Shown here: one piece after another, positions 7,684-14,080 of the stretch
Numbering within the stretch: position 1 is the stretch's first letter
How the letters are laid out: every line of letters begins with the position of its first letter
DNA from: Leifsonia sp. 71-9
Lineage (GTDB): Bacteria; Actinomycetota; Actinomycetes; Actinomycetales; Microbacteriaceae
NCBI RefSeq assembly: GCF_001898805.1
Contig: NZ_MKVJ01000020.1
Span: forward strand, 120,455-158,221
DNA length: 37,767 nucleotides
Reading direction: 5' to 3'
Translations under genes and position numbers: made by a program
The notes under the pieces: model-generated
The model's database searches: none
The model's input: only the letters and a program-made list of their open reading frames with translations
Told to the model about the DNA's origin: nothing

Positions 7684-9306
7684 ATGGCGGTATCCGCAGG
7701 CGCGCGGCGCTGGATCGGGCTGATCGCGGTCGCGCTCGGCGTGGCCCTGATCGTGGTGGACACGACGATCGTGAACGTGATCACGCCGTCGGTGATCGAT
7801 GACCTGAAGATCGACTCGAGTCAGGCGCAGTGGATCCAGGAGTCGTACGCGATCGTCTTCGCCGCGCTGCTCCTGGTCTCCGGGCGCATCGCCGACCTGC
7901 GCGGCGCCCGGACGGTGTTCATCGGGAGCGTCGTCCTCTTCGGGCTGACCAGCCTGCTCGCGGGGCTGGCGCCGAACGGCGAGATCCTCATCCTGGCCCG
8001 CTTCCTGCAGGGCATCGGGGCGGCGGCCATCCTGCCGACCTCGCTGGCGCTGCTGAACCACATGTTCACGGGGCCGGCGCGTGGTCAGGCGTTCGCGGTC
8101 TGGGGTTCGACGATCGGCGCGGCCACCGCACTCGGGCCGGTGCTCGGCGGCTGGCTCTCCGAGCACGCGTCGTGGCGGTGGGCGTTCGGGATCAATATCC
8201 CGCTCACGGTCGTCATCCTCGTCATCGCGGCCGTGTTCCTGACCCAACCGCCGCGGTCGCGCGGCGGGATCGATGCGCTCAGCGCCATCCTTTCCGTGCT
8301 GGGCCTCGGGCTGCTGGCGTTCGGCCTCGTCGAGGGACGCGTCTACGGCTGGGTGACGAGCGAGAAGGTGTTCACGCTGTTCGGCGGCACCTGGGATGAG
8401 GGACTCTCGCCGGCGTTCGTCGCGCTCGTGCTGTCGGTCCTGCTGCTCGCGGTCTTCGTATGGCGTCAGATCCTGCTGAGCCGGGCCTCCAGCGCGCGCC
8501 CGCCGCTGATGGATGTGAAGCTCTTCTCGATCGCGTCGTTCCGCAACGGCAACGTCGCGACCATGATCATCGGGCTCGGGGAGTTCGGGATCATCGCCGT
8601 GCTGCCGCTCTGGCTCCAGTTCACGCTCGATTACTCGCCGCTCGAGGCGGGCGCGACGCTCGTGCCCATCGCGATCGGCAGCTTCGTCGCGAGCGGGATC
8701 AGCTTCCCGCTCTCCGAGCGCGTCTCGCCCCTGGCCCTCGTGCGCATCGGCCTGATCCTGGAGGTCGTCGGCCTGGCCGGGCTGGGTGTCGTCGCGGCGT
8801 ACACCGACGCGAACTGGTGGTTCATCGCGCTCGTGCTGTTCTTCTACGGCATCGGCGTCGGTTTCGCCACGTCGCAGGTCACCAACGTGGTGCTCGCCGA
8901 CGTGCCCGAGGGGGAGGGCGGCCAGAGCTCCGGCATCCAGAGCACGTTCCGTCAGCTGGGGTCCGCGCTCGGCATCGCGGCGCTGACGACGGTGTTCTTC
9001 TCGTCGCTGGGCGGCATCCTGCACGGCAAGCTCACGGACGCGGGACTCACCGGTGCGGAGGCGACGAAGCTCAGCAACGCGGTCACGGACAGTGCGGGAG
9101 CGGTGATCGAGCCCCTCGCGTCCAACCCGCAGACGGTGTTCGCGGCCGACGCGGCGCGGGAGGCGATGACGCAGGCGATCGCGATCGGTTCGTACCTCGC
9201 GGCCGGGTTCCTCGTCGTCGGGGTGATCGCGACGCTGCTCATCCCGGGCAAGCCCCGTGCGGTCGAGCCGGAGGCCGTGGTGGCCGCCGCCGCCGCTTCC
9301 GAGTAG
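7684..9306 (+). CDS. DHA2-family MFS multidrug exporter (EmrB/QacA type, 14 TM)
   Basis: This 540-residue major facilitator starts at ATG 7684 with a perfect AAGGAGG six bases upstream. Family marks are the helix 1 motif VALIVVDTTIVNVITPSVI (DHA2 motif D1 region), QWIQESYAIVFAALLLVSGR, motif A GRIADLRGARTV, and motif C-like GPVLGGWLSE in helix 5. The length and about fourteen hydrophobic segments fit DHA2 rather than the 12-helix DHA1 group. A hydrophilic loop around residues 225-240 lies mid-protein. It should export drugs or dyes by proton antiport, and is probably repressed by the divergent MarR protein. Substrate is not predictable. Confidence 0.93.
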   Translation: MAVSAGARRWIGLIAVALGVALIVVDTTIVNVITPSVIDDLKIDSSQAQWIQESYAIVFAALLLVSGRIADLRGARTVFIGSVVLFGLTSLLAGLAPNGEILILARFLQGIGAAAILPTSLALLNHMFTGPARGQAFAVWGSTIGAATALGPVLGGWLSEHASWRWAFGINIPLTVVILVIAAVFLTQPPRSRGGIDALSAILSVLGLGLLAFGLVEGRVYGWVTSEKVFTLFGGTWDEGLSPAFVALVLSVLLLAVFVWRQILLSRASSARPPLMDVKLFSIASFRNGNVATMIIGLGEFGIIAVLPLWLQFTLDYSPLEAGATLVPIAIGSFVASGISFPLSERVSPLALVRIGLILEVVGLAGLGVVAAYTDANWWFIALVLFFYGIGVGFATSQVTNVVLADVPEGEGGQSSGIQSTFRQLGSALGIAALTTVFFSSLGGILHGKLTDAGLTGAEATKLSNAVTDSAGAVIEPLASNPQTVFAADAAREAMTQAIAIGSYLAAGFLVVGVIATLLIPGKPRAVEPEAVVAAAAASE

Positions 9307-9322
9307 CACCCGAGGGGCGACT

Positions 9323-9380
9323 GCGCCCTCGTGGTATGAATGCGCCCTCGCGACGGGGCGCGCTCGTACCGCGAGGGCGC
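9323..9380. repeat. Palindromic GAGGGCGC-rich repeat between exporter and immA
   Basis: GCGCCCTCGTGGTA (9323-9336) and TACCGCGAGGGCGC (9367-9380) form a 14-bp inverted repeat with one wobble mismatch. The loop holds another copy of GCGCCCTCGCG (9342-9352) opposed by a GGGGCGCG run. The motif GCGCCCTCG thus occurs twice directly and once inverted in 60 bases. It may end transcription from both convergent genes, or be a member of a dispersed REP-like family; one window cannot tell. Confidence 0.6.
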
Positions 9381-9405
9381 CGTCGTCTGACCACTCGTTC
9401 GGTGC

Positions 9406-9852
9406 TCAGGAGATCCGGCGGGCGAGCGCGTTGCTGAACCGGCCCTGGGGGCGCGTGCTGTACGTGCGCTGGCCGAGCCGCTGCAGGCAGTGGAGGCGGT
9501 AGTGCTCGATCAGCGTCGGCACGACGCAGAGCTCGTCGGCCAGGAACTCGATGTCGTCGCTGATCTGCTCCGCAGCGGCGTACTCGACCGGGTCGATCAG
9601 AAGTTCGGCCGCGTAGCTGTCGGCGATGCGCTCGTTCTGCTCGCTGTCGCTGCGGTGGCCGTAGTACGCGTGGCCGAGCTCGTGCGCGACCGTGCACCGT
9701 CGTTCGAACGGGGTGAGCGTCAGGTCGAAGTAGATCCGGTCCTCGTCGGGGGAGTAGTAGCCGAACTCGCCGCTCGGCAGGTAGGCGCCGTGCACGCGCA
9801 GCCCCATGCTCGCCGCTACCCCCATCAAGAACCGCATGTCCGCCCCCGTCAT
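9406..9852 (-). CDS. ImmA/IrrE-family metallo-endopeptidase
   Basis: The ATG at 9852 is chosen because it follows the upstream HTH stop by one base; the longer reading frame beyond it is shadow. The 148-residue protein has the gluzincin motif VAHELGHAYYGH (His57, Glu58, His61) and the downstream NERIADSYAAELL helix that supplies the third zinc ligand. In ICEBs1 and related phages, ImmA cleaves the paired ImmR repressor after DNA damage, relieving repression. Here it directly follows an HTH repressor gene, the standard pairing. The target is likely that repressor, which would release the divergent lysis genes; this is inference. Confidence 0.88.
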   Translation of the reverse strand: MTGADMRFLMGVAASMGLRVHGAYLPSGEFGYYSPDEDRIYFDLTLTPFERRCTVAHELGHAYYGHRSDSEQNERIADSYAAELLIDPVEYAAAEQISDDIEFLADELCVVPTLIEHYRLHCLQRLGQRTYSTRPQGRFSNALARRIS

Positions 9853-9853
9853 G

Positions 9854-10333
9854 TCACTCCGCGTGCGGCTGATCCGCTTTCCGCGTTCCTCGCTTCGCCG
9901 CGAGCGCCACACCCTTCTTCGTGGGGAGCTCGTACGAGACCTCGAAGTCCTCGTAGACGTGGTCATCAGTATTGCGAGGGGGACCGACAACGGCGCCCTC
10001 GAGCCGGGGAGCACCGTATCGCGCCCGGTCGAGCGCTCTGCGCGTCAGCTCCTCGAGCAGCGCCAGGTCGGGAACGGAGCTGAGGTCCACCGTCGGCGGG
10101 GAGTCGGGATCGACGGCAGCGCGGTCGGTCGTCGCGGGATCGACTGCAGCGCGGTCGCGCGTGAGCGCATCGCCGAAGAAGCGCTCGACCTTGTACTCGG
10201 CCTTCCTCGCCACCCCGTTCGCTTCCCAGTTCGTCACCGTCCGGGTCGAGACGCCGAGCTGCGACGCCAGCTCCTCCTGCGTCAGGTGGAGGCGTTCACG
10301 GGCGTCGCGGAGCTCGTTCCAGGTGATGACCAT
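9854..10333 (-). CDS. HTH (XRE/Cro-C1) repressor paired with ImmA
   Basis: This 159-residue protein carries a standard XRE helix-turn-helix in its first 45 residues: LRDARERLHLTQEELASQLG, then VSTRTVTNWEANG. The rest is not a recognised domain. It contains a duplicated heptad DRAAVDP around residues 59-76, caused by a short tandem repeat in the DNA (about 10094-10165), and ends in a basic tail. It forms an operon with immA, one base apart. By analogy with ImmR/ImmA it should repress the divergent promoter region at 10361-10446, where TTACGCAA motifs and a palindrome are found. Long C-terminal extensions are normal in repressors cut by ImmA. Confidence 0.85.
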   Translation of the reverse strand: MVITWNELRDARERLHLTQEELASQLGVSTRTVTNWEANGVARKAEYKVERFFGDALTRDRAAVDPATTDRAAVDPDSPPTVDLSSVPDLALLEELTRRALDRARYGAPRLEGAVVGPPRNTDDHVYEDFEVSYELPTKKGVALAAKRGTRKADQPHAE

Positions 10334-10360
10334 AACGCCATTCTGGCAACGGTCGGCAAT

Positions 10361-10446
10361 TTACGCAAGCAATTCACGACAGAAACACGCGAAACCGGAA
10401 ACTATTTCGATGACAAATTTGCTGAATTACGCAATAGTTGCATAAA
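10361..10446. promoter_or_regulatory. AT-rich divergent operator/promoter with TTACGCAA sites
   Basis: This region is strikingly AT-rich for the window. TTACGCAA occurs at 10361-10368 and 10427-10434. The second copy forms a near-perfect palindrome with TTGCATAA (10438-10445) across a 3-base spacer (one mismatch in eight). TTGCTG (10419-10424) and CATAAA (10441-10446) form a candidate promoter with a 16-base spacer, overlapping the palindrome. Transcription would begin at or next to ATG 10455, so the message may be leaderless; no ribosome site is visible. Confidence 0.65.
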
Positions 10447-10454
10447 CTGAAGCC

Positions 10455-10682
10455 ATGAACACGGCGAGACGGCTCAACGGGACCGCGCTCCGCATCCTGC
10501 GGCAGGCCCTCGGCATCACCGCCCGCGACCTCGCGGCCCGCGCCGGCATCGACCCGAGCTTCCTCTCGCGGCTCGAGAACGGCGCCCGGCAGCCGTCCCC
10601 GCCCGTGCTCCGCCGGCTCGCCCACGGATTGGGCGTGCCCGTCGAGGCGATCTCCTACCCGGTCCACACCGCGACCGCCTGA
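10455..10682 (+). CDS. Small XRE-family DNA-binding protein
   Basis: This 75-residue protein is almost entirely one helix-turn-helix of the Cro/C1 type: LRILRQALGITARDLAARAG, IDPSFLSRLENGARQPSPP, LRRLAHGLGVPVEAI. It is the first gene of a rightward unit that leads to the holin and endolysin, and it is divergent from the HTH-immA operon. A second small regulator in this place resembles Cro opposite C1 in temperate phages. The operator palindrome covers its promoter, so it may control itself. No ribosome site is visible before the ATG, which agrees with a leaderless transcript. Confidence 0.85.
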   Translation: MNTARRLNGTALRILRQALGITARDLAARAGIDPSFLSRLENGARQPSPPVLRRLAHGLGVPVEAISYPVHTATA

Positions 10683-10759
10683 GTACCACCTCCTGCGTCG
10701 AACTCCGCCTCTCCGAGGCGCTGTTCGTCGCGCCCACCGAACGTGAAAGAAGGACTGCA

Positions 10760-10954
10760 ATGACCTCCCCGACCGGGCATCCACCGCCCGACCTGCTCGA
10801 CGCGATCCGCGAGCTGCTGCGCCTCCTGGACGACGAGGAGCTGGAGCAGGGCCGCCCCGACGCCCTCGCCGACTCGACGCCGCTGCACTGCTTCGACTGC
10901 GAGACCGACGTCGACCCCGACGACTGGGACGAGCACGAATGCGGCCTCGGATGA
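10760..10954 (+). CDS. Small acidic protein with CxxC motif, phage-like
   Basis: This 64-residue protein starts at ATG 10760 behind GAAGGA. The first half is an amphipathic acidic helix (LLDAIRELLRLLDDEELEQG). The second half has a CFDCETD pair and a late Cys in HECGLG, three cysteines and two histidines that could hold a metal. I do not recognise a family. It lies between the Cro-like regulator and the holin and overlaps the holin start by four bases. It could be an antiholin or an accessory lysis protein; this rests on position only. Confidence 0.65.
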   Translation: MTSPTGHPPPDLLDAIRELLRLLDDEELEQGRPDALADSTPLHCFDCETDVDPDDWDEHECGLG

Positions 10955-11235
10955 ACCGGCACGCCGCCATCGGATCCCCGCACCAGCGCGTCATCCGCAC
11001 GGTCGTCCAGGCGGTCATCGCCGGCGTCCCGACCATCGTCGCCATCATCGGCGTCGTCGCGGACCAGTGGCCCGCCGAGTGGCTCGTCGCCACCGCCCGT
11101 ACCGCGGTCGCCATCCAGGGCGTGCTCGCCCGCATCATGGCGATCCCCGCCGTGGATGCGTGGCTGACGGGGCTCGGGCTCGGGTCGGCGCCGAGGGCGG
11201 ACGCGACGACGCCCCCGCGGCCCCCGGCCGAGTGA
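10951..11235 (+). CDS. Putative holin
   Basis: The ATG at 10951 overlaps the upstream stop (ATGA) and gives 94 residues; an ATG four codons earlier is possible. There is a basic N-terminus, then two hydrophobic stretches, VQAVIAGVPTIVAIIGVVAD (about residues 21-40) and LVATARTAVAIQGVLARIMA (about 48-67), and a polar Pro-rich tail. Small size, two membrane segments and position directly before an M23 endolysin match holins of actinobacteriophages. A holin makes the membrane lesion that lets the endolysin reach the wall. Sequence alone is not diagnostic; context carries the call. Confidence 0.72.
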   Translation: MNRHAAIGSPHQRVIRTVVQAVIAGVPTIVAIIGVVADQWPAEWLVATARTAVAIQGVLARIMAIPAVDAWLTGLGLGSAPRADATTPPRPPAE

Positions 11236-11256
11236 TCGGCGGCCGCACACAGACTT

Positions 11257-11294
11257 CGGACACCCGTCCGAGGACCGCCTGAAACCTCAGGCGG
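11257..11294 (+). other. Tandem hairpins between holin and endolysin genes
   Basis: TCGGAC-ACCC-GTCCGA and then CCGCCTGA-AACC-TCAGGCGG (11275-11294) form two adjacent perfect small stem-loops, ending just before the endolysin ribosome site (AAAGGAGA). No T-run follows. They may modulate the holin-to-endolysin ratio or process the message. Confidence 0.5.
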
Positions 11295-11317
11295 AAGGAG
11301 CAACAGAAAGGAGAGCC

Positions 11318-11875
11318 ATGAGACTGATGGAACCGCTGGCCCCACCCGGGCGCTACGACGCGGCTGATCCGTTCGGCAACTACGGGGGTCGGCAGTATCC
11401 CCACACGGGCAGCGACTGGAACGGCGTGCCGGCCGGCACCGCCGCGATGGCGATCGGCACCGGTGTGGTGGTGAACAAGCAGTGGCACGCGGGCAACGGC
11501 AACACCGTCACGGTGAATCTGCCCGACGGCCACTACTACGCCTACCTCCACCTCAACGCCGAAGCGCCCGTGGCGGTCGGTCAGGCCGTCACGATCGGTC
11601 AGGTGATCGGGTACGTGGGCAACACCGGCACGAACAGCCAGGGCGCCCACCTGCACATCACCGTGAGCGACTCGCCGTCGGCCTACGCGGGCCTCGGCAA
11701 CAAGATCGACCCCTGGCAGTTCATCCAGGACCACAAGAACGACACCGACCCGGTTCCCCCGGGAGAACAGGAAGAAGACATGTCCTACAGCATCGTTCCC
11801 AGCACGGACGGCACCATCTACCTGTGCTCGCTCGTCACCAACAAGAAGGTCGGCATCGGCACTCGGCGCACGTGA
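11318..11875 (+). CDS. M23-type peptidase endolysin, frameshifted at C-terminus
   Basis: This 185-residue frame starts at ATG 11318 with AAAGGAGA upstream. Residues 1-140 form a peptidase M23 (lysostaphin/gpw-like) domain: PHTGSDW supplies the first zinc His-x(3)-Asp motif and GAHLHITV the HxH motif, with the YYAYLHLN strand between. It lacks a signal peptide, as expected for a holin-dependent phage lysin. After a linker (DPVPPGEQEED) a second segment begins at Met 155 and runs into a stop at 11875. A different frame continues with HVTLLQRYKKNNSNDAMLP to a stop at 11973, which reads as the natural end of the same domain. Restoring one base near 11866-11870 would join them, so this is either a one-base deletion or a sequence error. 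The peptidase domain is intact. Confidence 0.82.
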   Translation: MRLMEPLAPPGRYDAADPFGNYGGRQYPHTGSDWNGVPAGTAAMAIGTGVVVNKQWHAGNGNTVTVNLPDGHYYAYLHLNAEAPVAVGQAVTIGQVIGYVGNTGTNSQGAHLHITVSDSPSAYAGLGNKIDPWQFIQDHKNDTDPVPPGEQEEDMSYSIVPSTDGTIYLCSLVTNKKVGIGTRRT

Positions 11876-11973
11876 CCCTGCTGCAGCGCTATAAGAAGAA
11901 CAACTCGAACGACGCCATGCTGCCGGTCGAGATCGACATCGTGCAGAACTACATCTCGTCGATCAAGCCGTGA
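11780..11973 (+). pseudogene. Frameshifted C-terminal lysin domain or separate small phage gene
   Basis: ATG 11780 with AGGAAGAAG upstream opens MSYSIVPSTDGTIYLCSLVT in the endolysin frame. The reading then ends at 11875, while the frame one base back continues with VTLLQRYKKNNSNDAM to ...IVQNYISSIKP and a stop at 11973. The two halves together look like one domain of about 64 residues. It could be the cell-wall binding part of the endolysin or an independent small protein; either way one base is missing at about 11866-11870. Confidence 0.6.
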
Positions 11974-11990
11974 CGCTCGTCGCCTGAACG

Positions 11991-12030
11991 CCCCGCCCCT
12001 GCTGACCGAAACAGCAGGGGCGGGGCTTTC
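11991..12030 (+). terminator. Rho-independent terminator of the lysis unit
   Basis: A perfect 14-bp stem, CCCCGCCCCTGCTG (11991-12004) with CAGCAGGGGCGGGG (12012-12025), has a 7-base loop and is followed by CTTTCT. It is the strongest terminator in the window and isolates the lysis genes from the transporter operon. Confidence 0.9.
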
Positions 12031-12116
12031 TGCATGATAGGCACTCCGCGCCGATTCCCGGGCCCCGGAAAACCGGCCATCCACCCCTTTGTAACGATTC
12101 CTCGACAAGCTTGTTC

Positions 12117-12131
12117 AGTCAATCTTGACTA
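12117..12131. promoter_or_regulatory. Palindrome upstream of riboflavin-importer operon, shared with second rca promoter
   Basis: AGTCAA-TC-TTGACT (12117-12130) is a perfect 6-bp inverted repeat 60 bases before the importer gene. The 15 bases AGTCAATCTTGACTA differ at only two positions from AGACAAACTTGACTA at 17914-17928, before the flavin reductase gene. TTGTTC (12111-12116) and TACTTT (12135-12140) could be the promoter around it. The shared site suggests one regulator for both units, most simply the PadR protein between them. Confidence 0.6.
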
Positions 12132-12188
12132 TGCTACTTTGACCTAGCCATCCAACGACGGACCCGGCAAGGAAGGAATCCCGTTCCC

Positions 12189-13298
12189 GTGACCACACAC
12201 CTTCACTCGAGCACGCGGCGTCTCGCCGTCGGTGTCGCCGGCCTCGCCGCCGTGCTCCTCGCCCTCTCCGGCTGTGCCGCGAACGCGGGCAGTCCCGCGT
12301 CCACCGACGACGCCGGCGTGCTCATCGACAAGGCCTCGTGCGACCGCAACCGTGCGGCCGGCCCGATCACCTACATCTCCGGCTACGGCTACTCGGCCAG
12401 CGCCGGGCAGATGGATGTGTTCCTCGCCAAAGAGCTCGGCTACTTCAAGGCCCTCTGCCTCGACGTCGAGATCAACGCCTCCGGGGCGAACGGACAGCAG
12501 CTCGTCGCGAGCGGGCAGGCGCAGTTCACCGCGCTGGGCTCGGCCTCCGACGTCATGCTCGCCGCCGCCAACAGCAAGAACCTCACCGCGGTCGCCACCT
12601 ACGGCACCACCTCGCCGTTCTCGATCTTCGCGAACGAGAGCGTGAAGTCCCTCAAGGATCTCGAGGGCAAGAAGCTCGGCTACTTCATCAACCTCACCCC
12701 GATCGCGTCCGCGATGCTGGACGACGCCGGAGTGGACGTGTCGAAGGTGGAGCTGGTCAAGATGACCAACTACGACCCGACCGTCGTGACCCGCGGGCAG
12801 GTCGACGCGATCGTCGGCTACGCCTCCAACCAGCCCGAGAAGCTGCGCGCGGCGGGGCTGCCGTTCACCGAATTCCTCCCCGAGGACTACGGCGTCAAGG
12901 GCACCTACAACGTGATGGAGGCGAACACCGGCTTCCTCAAGAAGAACCGCGAGGTCGTCGCCGACTTCATGCGCGCCGACCTCAAGGCCGTCGAGTACTG
13001 CCTCGCCCAGAAGGACGAATGCGTCGAGATGATCTCCAAGCTCGCCGCCGACAACAACCAGGGCTCCGCGTTCCCCGCCGACCAGCAGGCCCGCACCTGG
13101 GCCGTGGAGTCGAAGTGGGTCGAGGAGTCCACGGCCGGCGCACCCGGCGTGCAGACCGAGGCGGAGTGGAAGCCCGAGTACGCGCTCGTCAAGAAGTACG
13201 GCGACGTCAAGGAGCTCCCGGCGATCGGCACGATGATGGACCCCGACCTCGTCGCGGGACTGTACAAGGACGGCGCACTCGTCTGGCCGGGCAAATGA
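12189..13298 (+). CDS. ABC importer substrate-binding lipoprotein (ThiY/RibY/NMT1 type)
   Basis: The protein starts at GTG 12189 behind AAGGAAGGA and has 369 residues. The signal peptide ends in the lipobox LSGC (Cys29), so it is a membrane-anchored lipoprotein outside the cell. The mature part is a two-lobed NMT1/SsuA-like binding domain: KELGYFKALCLDVEI, then VASGQAQFTALGSASDVMLA and LEGKKLGYF, and a DAIVGYASNQPEKL return strand. This family binds thiamine precursors, sulfonates, taurine and, in RibY proteins, riboflavin. The operon continues with ATPase, permease, an LLM oxygenase and ribokinase, which favours riboflavin or a related flavin as ligand. The ligand is inference from context. 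Confidence 0.9.
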   Translation: MTTHLHSSTRRLAVGVAGLAAVLLALSGCAANAGSPASTDDAGVLIDKASCDRNRAAGPITYISGYGYSASAGQMDVFLAKELGYFKALCLDVEINASGANGQQLVASGQAQFTALGSASDVMLAAANSKNLTAVATYGTTSPFSIFANESVKSLKDLEGKKLGYFINLTPIASAMLDDAGVDVSKVELVKMTNYDPTVVTRGQVDAIVGYASNQPEKLRAAGLPFTEFLPEDYGVKGTYNVMEANTGFLKKNREVVADFMRADLKAVEYCLAQKDECVEMISKLAADNNQGSAFPADQQARTWAVESKWVEESTAGAPGVQTEAEWKPEYALVKKYGDVKELPAIGTMMDPDLVAGLYKDGALVWPGK

Positions 13299-14080
13299 CC
13301 GGCGGCGTCGACATCGCGGGCGTCACGAAGGCCTTCGGGCCAGACGGGCGCCGGACGACGGTCCTCGACGACGTCAGCCTGACGATCGGCCGCGGCGAGT
13401 TCGTCTCGGTCATCGGCCCGAGTGGATGCGGCAAGTCGACGCTCCTCAAGGTCGTGGCCGGCCTCATCCCCGCGGACTCGGGCTCGGTGACCATCGACGG
13501 AGAGAGCGTCAGGACGGCGACCCGCGACAAGCTGATCGGCCTCGTCCCGCAGTCGCCCGCCCTGCTGCCGTGGAAGACGGTGCTGGAGAACGTGCGCCTC
13601 CCGATGCGGGTCAACGCGAAGGCCAACGCGGGCCGCTCGCTGCGCGACCCGGCCGAACTGCTCAGCTCGTTCGGGCTGGGTCAGGCGCTGAACAAGTACC
13701 CGTCCCAGCTGTCCGGCGGCATGCAGCAGCGCGCCGCCATCGCCCGCGCCTTCGTCTTCGACCCCGGTGTGCTGCTGATGGACGAGCCGTTCTCGGCCCT
13801 CGACGAGATGAACCGCGACCAGCAGCGCCTCGGCCTGCTCGAGTTCTGGCAGTCGAACCGCAAATCGGTGCTGTTCGTCACCCACTCGGTCCCGGAGGCG
13901 ATCATGCTCTCCGACCGCATCGTGGTGATGGCCGCCCACCCGGGCCGCATCGCCGAGGTCATCGACGTCGACCTGCCGCGCCCCCGCTCGGTCGAGGCGT
14001 ACGCGACGGACGCGTTCCGCGACCTCGAGGGCCACGTGCGCGACACCCTGCACAGCGTGATGGAGGAGACCCATGTCTGA
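13295..14080 (+). CDS. ABC importer ATP-binding protein
   Basis: ATG 13295 overlaps the upstream stop (ATGA) and gives 261 residues; a longer open frame upstream is shadow of the binding-protein gene. All nucleotide-binding motifs are present: Walker A GPSGCGKST (41-49), Q-loop VPQSP, signature LSGGMQQR (139-146), Walker B GVLLMDEP (158-165) and the switch His197 in FVTHS. It resembles SsuB/TauB/ThiZ ATPases, matching the NMT1-type binding protein and the EAA-loop permease beside it. It powers uptake of the ligand from the cytosolic side. The Walker-type enzyme is certain; the substrate is not. Confidence 0.95.
   Translation: MTGGVDIAGVTKAFGPDGRRTTVLDDVSLTIGRGEFVSVIGPSGCGKSTLLKVVAGLIPADSGSVTIDGESVRTATRDKLIGLVPQSPALLPWKTVLENVRLPMRVNAKANAGRSLRDPAELLSSFGLGQALNKYPSQLSGGMQQRAAIARAFVFDPGVLLMDEPFSALDEMNRDQQRLGLLEFWQSNRKSVLFVTHSVPEAIMLSDRIVVMAAHPGRIAEVIDVDLPRPRSVEAYATDAFRDLEGHVRDTLHSVMEETHV

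Noticed and set aside
7615-9309. A 564-residue antisense frame over the MFS gene
   Set aside because: High-GC third-position effect; the composition is Arg/Asp/Gln-rich with no motif, and the exporter is certain.
9406-11973. A complete prophage
   Set aside because: No integrase, terminase, capsid or tail genes and no attachment-site repeats are visible; only switch and lysis genes are present.
12338-14080. A 580-residue open frame containing the ABC ATPase
   Set aside because: Its first part is an Arg-rich out-of-frame reading of the binding-protein gene. The ATPase begins at ATG 13295 in an ATGA overlap.
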